Source: Paraphysomonas bandaiensis
Taxonomy: Eukaryota; Chrysophyceae
Reading direction: 5' to 3'
Assembly (NCBI GenBank): GCA_965644295.1
Contig: CBFFRP010000182.1
Span: forward strand, 186,001-250,000
DNA: 64,000 nucleotides
Shown: positions 57,781 to 64,000 of the stretch, in pieces
How the letters are laid out: each line of letters starts with the position of its first letter
How positions within the stretch are numbered: position 1 is the first letter of the stretch
Notes under the pieces: model-generated
Seen by the model: only the letters and a program-made list of their open reading frames with translations
Database searches by the model: none
Told to the model about the DNA's origin: nothing
Made by a program: the position numbers and the translations under genes

Positions 57781-58228
57781 ACTGCTGTGACCGTCACATA
57801 CAGATATACGTCACACATATACAGAGACAGCATAGCAGACAGGTACGCATAATACACTCGTACTTTATCATAATACAGTCAGATCCCTTATCCCCTTTAT
57901 CATACGCACATCTGATCGTACGCACTCATCATAACATACAATTCCATACACGCTGTATTCTGATAGTAAGTCTAACGTATACATTCCAACAGCATTTTCT
58001 CTGCCATTTCCCAAAAAAAAACTTTTTTTTTGAATATCTACCGAATCTTGAATATTCACCTCCCCAAGATTCAATAAAACATAAGAATCTACAATCTGAT
58101 TGGCTGTAACTACACAAGAGAGAGAAGAGAAGTGGATGCAAATCGTTTCAGTGTATATATACACAGCCTCACTATATTCACTCATACAAACCGACCTTAA
58201 TAAGAAGCTCAATAGATCTAATTGAACG
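57781..58228. other. Intergenic, 5' flank of the formyltransferase gene
   Basis: No gene recognised. Near 58012-58032 an A8 tract is followed by a T8 tract, a short perfect palindrome. Confidence 0.4.
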
Positions 58229-59184
58229 ATGGCAAACATAAAATCAATGACAAAGAAAGTCAAGTATGGTATGCTTATGTTTGAAGATCATCCCTATGGT
58301 GAGAATATATATATATTGCATTACTATGGCTTATAATTGTACATAGGTCGTGTTGTCCTCTCTAAGCTTCTAGCAAATGGACATGTACCAACAGTTTGTG
58401 TTGAAGAACGTAGTGCTACAAGGTATTACATTGCTACTGTATAACTATTCAAACTAACGTTGTATACAGTGCTAAGAGATGCAAGTGGTACAATCGACAA
58501 GTCATTGACATGGCTGGGATCAAGCTTCCAACTGTAGACAACTTTCGCGAAACCCAATCTTTTAAAAGGGTTATTGTGGATGATATGAATAACTCTACAT
58601 CGCTGCAGAGTCTGTTGGAAGCGGACCTAGATGTTATATTTTTGGGGGGAGCGGGGATTGTTAAGGAAAACATATTTTCTGCTGCCAAATTTGGAACACT
58701 CAACACACATCCTGGGCTACTTCCGTATATCCGCGGGTCATTACCCGTAGCCTGGTCAATCAAGAAAGATATCCCGATCGGGGTGACCTTACACACGGTT
58801 ACAGATAAGCTGGACTGCGGGCCATGGATAAAGCAAGAGAGGGTGGCTGTCGCTAGAGGGGCGACTTTCGAGCGCATCATATATGACACTTGTACTACGG
58901 CTGGGGATCTTTTTAACAGTGCAATAGAGATGATTTCTACTGAGGGCGTGATCATTGAGCACTCCCAGCTACCTCAGAGTGCATTTGGTCCTAACATGAA
59001 ATGGTCTGGGACAATTGAGAATGAGGCAAGGGAGAAACTTGCATCCGGTCAATATGCCCACTACACTAAGGAAGAAATGGCTAGTGAGGAAAATCGGTCT
59101 GCTCCTGTGGTATCTGTTTCCCGGCCACTTATTATTCCACAAACGGTTACCTCGGTCGAATCGCAGAAAAAGGCTACTGCCTGA
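58229..59184 (+). CDS. Formyltransferase-fold enzyme (Fmt/sugar-N-formyltransferase-like)
   Basis: Three exons: 58229..58298, 58347..58422 and 58470..59184, giving 286 aa. The formyl-transfer core is clear: DVIFLGGAGIVKENIF, then GTLNTHPGLLPYIRGSLPVA with the catalytic Asn and His, GVTLHTV, and DKLDCGPWIKQE with the catalytic Asp. Such enzymes move a formyl group from N10-formyltetrahydrofolate to an amine. The N-terminus (GRVVLSKLLANGH) is a Rossmann-type half. The protein lacks the ~100-residue C-terminal domain of methionyl-tRNA formyltransferase, so an aminosugar or other formyltransferase is more likely; the acceptor cannot be read from sequence. The last ~50 residues are polar and unconserved. 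There is no clear organelle targeting peptide. Confidence 0.83.
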
Positions 59185-61845
59185 GAAAAGTGTGTAGAAG
59201 CTTTCACGCATTCACAAATTTGTAAGATAAATGTGTAAAGTGGTGTGTTAATCTGATGCAGTATAGTGTAGCCGTGTATATAAGTAGGTTATTAGCTCTG
59301 TGTTGTGCACACAGGACAATTCTCTGTGGCGTTTTAGTTTTATCATTCATAATACTGAAAAGTAATTGATTAAAGTAGTACGTATTTGTATGTTTTTATG
59401 GTTGGCCTCTGCTTTTACATTTCGAATACGGTGTTTTCTTGCATTTCGACCCAACAACTGTGATATCTATGAGATATTACCTATTATTTGAAAGCTCTAT
59501 CTGTGCTCATGAACTATATATATACTACTACGGCAAGCGTTTTTGCTTTATCATATCTTATACTTGTTGATTTGAGCGTGTCTTATCTAGTATCGGTAAA
59601 AGAAGTTTACACATACTCTAATTCATGTTTTTTAGCCTGCGTTGGGTTCCGAAGAACCCTCATATTAGCGCCGGGCTACTGACCATTTTCAGACAATGAA
59701 GATCGTTTTAAGAGAAATAAAGTGAATCAAACTAGTGTAGCAATCTTGGGTGTAGTGGAAATGGTGGATTACAAGGTTGTTGTGATATGAAGGCCAAGGC
59801 GAAGTAGTACAGGCAATAACATGAGATAAGAGGTAGAAGATGTTTAAGACAAGGTCAGGAGATACGAGTATTAAGGCCAGATACAGGGTTGGAGTGTACC
59901 GGGACTATCCGTACATACGGACGTAACGGACGTTTATGGTAACCCGTACAGTATTATGGTAGTATAAGTAGTATGTAGACGTTGTACGAAACAATATGGA
60001 GTAGATAGAAGGACAATAAGAGGTTGCTGTAGGGATATTTCTGGAAGTAGAAAACTAGCTATTTATGGCTAGAAACCCATCTCTAGAACAGCTATGAAAA
60101 AATAGGCTAAGTTATACGAGTTTTTAGATAGGACAGAATTATAAGGTAAAAGGATATAAAAAGCACAGTTAAGTGTTAGTGAAATTAAGCGCTATCTATC
60201 TGCCTGCTGTCTATTGCACGCATGGATAAAGAAGGTATGTCCGCTGAAACCCACATGGATGATACTCAATCATCCGACGTCGCCACACTAGATAGATTAT
60301 GCTATTATAATTGTATACACAATTGTGTTGTCAAGTAAAAACTCATCAACAACATGACAATATAATTTGTTCATGCCATCCACTGATCAATTTCCATATC
60401 TTGTACAGTCGTGGTACAATACTTCAGTTTCACAGTTATAGCTATATAGATAGTATGTTTGACTACGTATTACAATTTCTCACATTGTATTTATCGTATT
60501 CTATAGAACTATCTTAGAGAGACATACATATTCCAACGCTAATGTGCGTATTCCAACACATTCAACTTCTATATTCTGTTCGAATTTCGAATAGAAACAA
60601 TCCACCACATTGATATTGTGATTTTATTATGGATATTATACAATCGCAATGATGAGTCAATATTCAAAACGATTCCGTCATCCGTCTGAAATAGAAAATT
60701 CTAATGATGACAGTGCTAGTAATCGATCTTCGCAAAAATGTACAAATAAAGGGCGAAAGTTAAAAAGTGGAGGAAGAGGAGTATTGTTCATCCTTTTCGT
60801 TACTAACCCCTTCTTCATCTAACCCTAACCCTAACCCTAATCTTCATATTACTCATCGCTCTTGGCTGTGTTATCCTAAACATTTATTGTTTTATCACCA
60901 TCAGTATAGAGTACTAACTACAAAAAGTGTGTATAAGTTCGAAGAGTATAGGAGCGGGAGGTGGGTAAACTGTGCACGGCAGTTTCATGCGATATATCCA
61001 GTAACAAGGCTGTGCCCTGAACAAGGTCGGACTCCTACATTTTCGTGGTGTTCTGGGAATAAGAAACGGAACGATTTCTTTGGGAAGCAAACATTAGCCG
61101 CTGCTTGCTTCATATATTGGGCTGTAACCGGGGTGTTTTGGGCTGCCTGCTGAAAGTCGAGCGTCCGGGATGTTCACCTTGAGGACTCGAAAATCCTGAC
61201 GTCAGCAGATGTTAGCAGGTATATCAACATTCTGCATGTTCACTACGTTTGCTTTTTGTGTGATAGAGCGTGAGTGGTTGCAACTTGGTGTTGGCGGTGA
61301 CACACAAGCAGCTTTCGTAATGATAAATAGTAGGATATTAGAGTAAAGCTCTAGTTGGTTAAATTATAATGCTAAATTAGTTCCGACTCTTACACGCCTA
61401 TTGCTAATAATAAGATATTTACTACTAGCCAGTCTGTTCTCTAGCGAGCGGTTGACTACTATTTTCATCGCTATACTAGATGTACTTGCAAGCATAACAG
61501 TTGTACGATGATACAGATTATCCATGATAAATAGTAATATTATTTTAATTAAGAAGCTTCGGTTGTGTATTGGTTACACGGTTACTGTAATATATTGTCA
61601 GCTAGTTATAACAGAAACGACTATCGACCAATCATTATAGCATTCTACAATACATTATTCCCCAGTAATGGTTTATTAGGTGGTAGTCCTTTCAAATATT
61701 CAGTGGTTCTTGCATTGAATATCTTAGGAATTAGTTTGGTAGAAAGCTTAACAATATTCTGCTCATATATATTTTAAGGGGGATAACGACTTTCTCAATC
61801 TATAAACTAATGTATGTTTTGCCAATAACAAGACATTCACTAATG
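59185..61845. other. Long intergenic region with dispersed repeats and ORF fragments
   Basis: No intact gene. 60395-60660 belongs to the repeat also seen at 53540-53800. An ATG at 60652 opens ~47 codons (MSQYSKRFRHPSEIE...) with a basic stretch KCTNKGRKLKSGG, perhaps the 5' end of a dead transposon. 60767-61153 is open for 128 codons but overlaps a segment repeated at 32870, so it is likely element-derived. 61330-61420 matches part of 27500-27560 in inverse. Confidence 0.45.
60819..60840. repeat. Short interstitial telomere-like tract
   Basis: CTAACCCTAACCCTAACCCT followed by AA: three and a half units of CCCTAA (TTAGGG on the other strand). It may mark a healed break or simply be chance in a repeat. 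Confidence 0.6.
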
Positions 61846-62072
61846 TAGTTCACGAGGTACTAAGTTTAGAGGAATCAAATGATGGACAGAAGAAAAATAC
61901 TAATTCCAGTTCAGAATACATATATATACTTTGTATACTTCCCTATTCCTTAAACATATCATATTTAAAGTACTTTGAATACTTATGATACTTCAGTTTC
62001 AAGCAATATAGCATATAGTTTGCTTTTCTTCCAACATTGGTGTAAGCACAATTTCATGCCTATTTATAATGG
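61846..62072 (-). repeat. 3' flank shared with the giant repeat gene (inverted)
   Basis: Inverse of 45488-45770, with the same ordered blocks (see that entry) and a ~45-base deletion. It begins at TTCACGAGGTAC, which marks the outer limit of the inverted duplication on this side. Confidence 0.85.
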
Positions 62073-63929
62073 CTATCCCGGAGAAGTTGTGGGCATCCCG
62101 TGAGCCCGCATTCTATCTTCAAGCTCGGCTTTAACCACTTCCACCTCATGAGGTTTGAACACAATATGCTCGTGATCAAAAGAACCCACTCGTCTGCGAA
62201 GATGGGAATGCTCATACTCATCTGCATCGATACCATCACGCTCCATTACTTTTCGTTTAGCTCGTTTAGGAACCCTACCCCTCAAAAAATGTCCACGACG
62301 TAGCACATTGTCAAGTTCCATGTCCCGGATAATGTCATCCATTGTCTTACCATTATAGTACTCTATCTTAGAGTTTCGATCATGAAGAATGTCATCTCGT
62401 ATCCTCAGAAGCGCCTTGCTCCAAATAGCCATCAATATCATAATATCATTACTTGATGGCAAGATTTCATCTACATCAAAGCGGTCATCATTGGCCTTTA
62501 CTCTTGATTCGGTGGATGGACGACAACATGCATTAACAAGGTCCGTCACTCTTCTCATAATTTTTTTTAAAGTTTTCTCGTTGCTATCAGATTTACGAAT
62601 TACATGATCATGTGCTACGTATTTCTTCATGATTCTTTCAGGAATAAAATAGTTCTTACATATACGCGATAGAATTATTCGATTATCCTTCTTATTATGT
62701 TTGAAGAGCTTAAGCGCAGTCCATTTCTCTGTTGTGATTTCAGCGCGGAGAGATTGGAAATGCGTCGACATGGCATCGATGTCCTCATCATCGATACGTT
62801 GTATTTTGTCCTTACTTTTTCTTTTAAGAGAGTGACCGTTTTCTCCTCGTTCCCCGTTTGCTGTATTCTGATTTCTGTAGCCGGGTTTATAGATGTCAGA
62901 ATATTTAGGCTTGCTGTCGTTGATGTTACAAGGTTGACCGTTTACTCCGCCTTCCGATTTTTCTGAAGCCTGTATGTCGTGAGCCCGCATTCTATTTTCA
63001 AGCTCGGCTTTAACCACTTCCACCTCATGAGGCTTAAACAGAATATGCTCGTGATCGAAAGAACCCACTCGTCTGCGAAGATGGGAACGCTTATACTCAT
63101 CCGCATCGATACCATCAAGCTCCATTATTTTTCGTTTAGCTCGTTTAGGAACCCTACCCCTCAAATAATGTCCACGAGGTAGCACATGGTCAAGTTCCAT
63201 GTCCCGGATAATGTCATCCATTGTCTTACCATCATAGTGCTCAATACTAGAGTTTCGATCATGAAGAATGTCATCTCGCATCTTCAGAAGCGCCTTGCTC
63301 CAAATAGCCATCAATATCATAATACCATTATTTGATGGCAAGATTTCATCTACATCGAAGCGGTCATCATTGGCCTTTACTCTTGATTCGGCGAATGGAC
63401 GACAACATGCATTAATAAGGTCCGTTACTCTTTTCTTAATTTTTTTTAAAGTTTTCTCGTTGCTATCACACATACGAATATCATGTTGTGTTGGTGTTTC
63501 TATTCGTGTTAAGTATTTCTTCATGATAACCTTAGGAATAAAATTTTTCTTGCATTTAGCCTTCAGAATTATTCGATTTTTCCCATCATGTCTGAAGAGA
63601 TGATCTTTTTTCCATTGCGTTGTTGTGATATCAGTGCGGAGCTTGTTAAAATGAGTGCACACGAGATCGATGTCCTCATCCTCGATATGACACACTGTAC
63701 AGAAGAAAGATTCGGTATTGACGTCCCACCTATAGTCAGGAACATCTTGTATGCTATTGTTATACCCTTTACAGACGCTAGTGGGAAAATCATGCATCTC
63801 ATTCGAAGAAGCACTCATGGAGCCATCACCGTTAATACTAGAGCGATAGTCATAAGCAAGATCAGAGTCAAAGTCAAACTCAGAGTCAAAGTCAAACTCA
63901 GATGCGGCATTAAAGTTCCTATCAGCCAT
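62073..63929 (-). CDS. Two-module paralogue of the giant repeat protein
   Basis: Single exon, 618 aa from the ATG at 63929. Acidic N-terminus (SEFDFDSEFDFDSDLAYDY), one degenerate 25-residue unit (GDGSMSASSNEMHD), then two copies of the ~240-residue module separated by a linker like that of the large gene (SDIYKPGYRNQNTANGERGE). Shared blocks: CCRPFAESRVKANDDRFDVD, MILMAIWSKALL, HYLRGRVPKRAKRKIM and HLRRRVGSFDHEHILFKPHE; it ends TTSPG like its paralogue. The two modules here differ from each other far more than the eight in the large gene, so this is probably nearer the ancestral form. The N-terminus adds FFCTVCHIEDEDIDLVCTHF. Function unknown; basic, helical character allows nucleic-acid or protein binding. 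Confidence 0.85.
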   Translation of the reverse strand: MADRNFNAASEFDFDSEFDFDSDLAYDYRSSINGDGSMSASSNEMHDFPTSVCKGYNNSIQDVPDYRWDVNTESFFCTVCHIEDEDIDLVCTHFNKLRTDITTTQWKKDHLFRHDGKNRIILKAKCKKNFIPKVIMKKYLTRIETPTQHDIRMCDSNEKTLKKIKKRVTDLINACCRPFAESRVKANDDRFDVDEILPSNNGIMILMAIWSKALLKMRDDILHDRNSSIEHYDGKTMDDIIRDMELDHVLPRGHYLRGRVPKRAKRKIMELDGIDADEYKRSHLRRRVGSFDHEHILFKPHEVEVVKAELENRMRAHDIQASEKSEGGVNGQPCNINDSKPKYSDIYKPGYRNQNTANGERGENGHSLKRKSKDKIQRIDDEDIDAMSTHFQSLRAEITTEKWTALKLFKHNKKDNRIILSRICKNYFIPERIMKKYVAHDHVIRKSDSNEKTLKKIMRRVTDLVNACCRPSTESRVKANDDRFDVDEILPSSNDIMILMAIWSKALLRIRDDILHDRNSKIEYYNGKTMDDIIRDMELDNVLRRGHFLRGRVPKRAKRKVMERDGIDADEYEHSHLRRRVGSFDHEHIVFKPHEVEVVKAELEDRMRAHGMPTTSPG

Positions 63930-64000
63930 TGCTCGTAAAGTTATCGTCAATCTGTGAATGAAGCGTATGGTAGTTCAAGAACTAGCTTGTGTCTGTGTTA
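63930..64000 (-). promoter_or_regulatory. Conserved 71-bp leader of the paralogue
   Basis: Inverse of 37656-37726 with one mismatch seen (near 63998). It runs to the window edge, so the conserved block may extend further. Confidence 0.7.

Noticed and set aside
57282-57857. 191-codon minus-strand frame rich in Tyr, His, Pro, Gln
   Set aside because: Two overlapping frames encode similar repeats and both follow the 19-bp minisatellite; there is no conserved start or flank.
60767-61153. 128-codon plus-strand frame as a gene
   Set aside because: It spans the telomere-like tract and a dispersed repeat segment and resembles no protein; treated as element debris.
1-64000. tRNA and rRNA genes
   Set aside because: I scanned for TTCGA-type T-loops with flanking stems and rRNA-like blocks and found none that folded; a covariance search would be more sensitive.

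Overview
This is a AT-rich nuclear segment from a unicellular eukaryote. The evidence is spliceosomal introns (GT..AG, mostly 45-60 nt, the longest modelled 127 nt), all three standard stop codons in use, and eukaryote-only proteins: importin-beta, a GPI-transamidase subunit, annexins, PH/WW/J-domain proteins, an SLC24-type exchanger and a cAMP-receptor-like GPCR. A CFAP96-like axonemal protein points to a lineage that makes flagella. A short interstitial CCCTAA tract fits TTAGGG-type telomeres. I cannot name the species; a free-living flagellated protist is the most I would claim. Exon structures below were built by hand from reading frame, splice consensus and family alignment from memory, without transcript data.

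Layout, left to right. 0.2-3.6 kb: a coiled-coil protein (-) and a compact SNF2-type helicase (+). 4.1-4.7 kb: a 288-bp tandem duplication. 5.2-7.2 kb: a seven-exon threonine synthase (-) with a predicted membrane tail. 8.65-13.5 kb: a Dicty-CAR-like GPCR gene (-) whose 3' half is present as three tandem 1466-bp units. 14.3-16.8 kb: a ten-exon gene of unknown function. 17.7-18.8 kb: an intact PIF/Harbinger-type transposase ORF (-). 19.6-20.5 kb: a MORN-repeat protein. 21.1-24.3 kb: an eight-repeat annexin with a coiled-coil, acidic and polybasic tail (-). 24.9-27.2 kb: an orphan membrane glycoprotein. 28.7-29.5 kb: a secreted GH16 glucanase (-). 29.6-30.1 kb: a 506-bp ATAC microsatellite. 30.4-32.4 kb: a PH-PH-WW-J protein. 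34.6-37.2 kb: a K+-dependent Na+/Ca2+ exchanger with a PH-like domain in its loop (-).

37.7-45.5 kb holds the most striking locus, a giant single-exon ORF made of six 75-bp repeats and eight almost identical 894-bp repeats. A two-domain paralogue lies in inverted orientation at 62.1-63.9 kb. The two genes share a nearly identical 71-bp leader and related 3' flanks. Between them are PIG-U (46.4-47.6 kb, -), an importin-5/Kap121-like gene (48.5-52.4 kb, +), the CFAP96-like gene (55.5-56.7 kb, -), a GC-richer minisatellite (57.3-57.8 kb) and a formyltransferase-fold enzyme (58.2-59.2 kb, +).

The genes look like unrelated housekeeping and lineage-specific genes on both strands, not an operon or one pathway. 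Several carry signalling or membrane modules (GPCR, annexin, PH domains, Ca2+ exchanger). The intergenic spaces hold hAT-type transposon relics and MITEs with recognisable target-site duplications, a palindromic GACTAGGTT repeat family, and other dispersed repeats. No tRNA, rRNA or CRISPR array was recognised.
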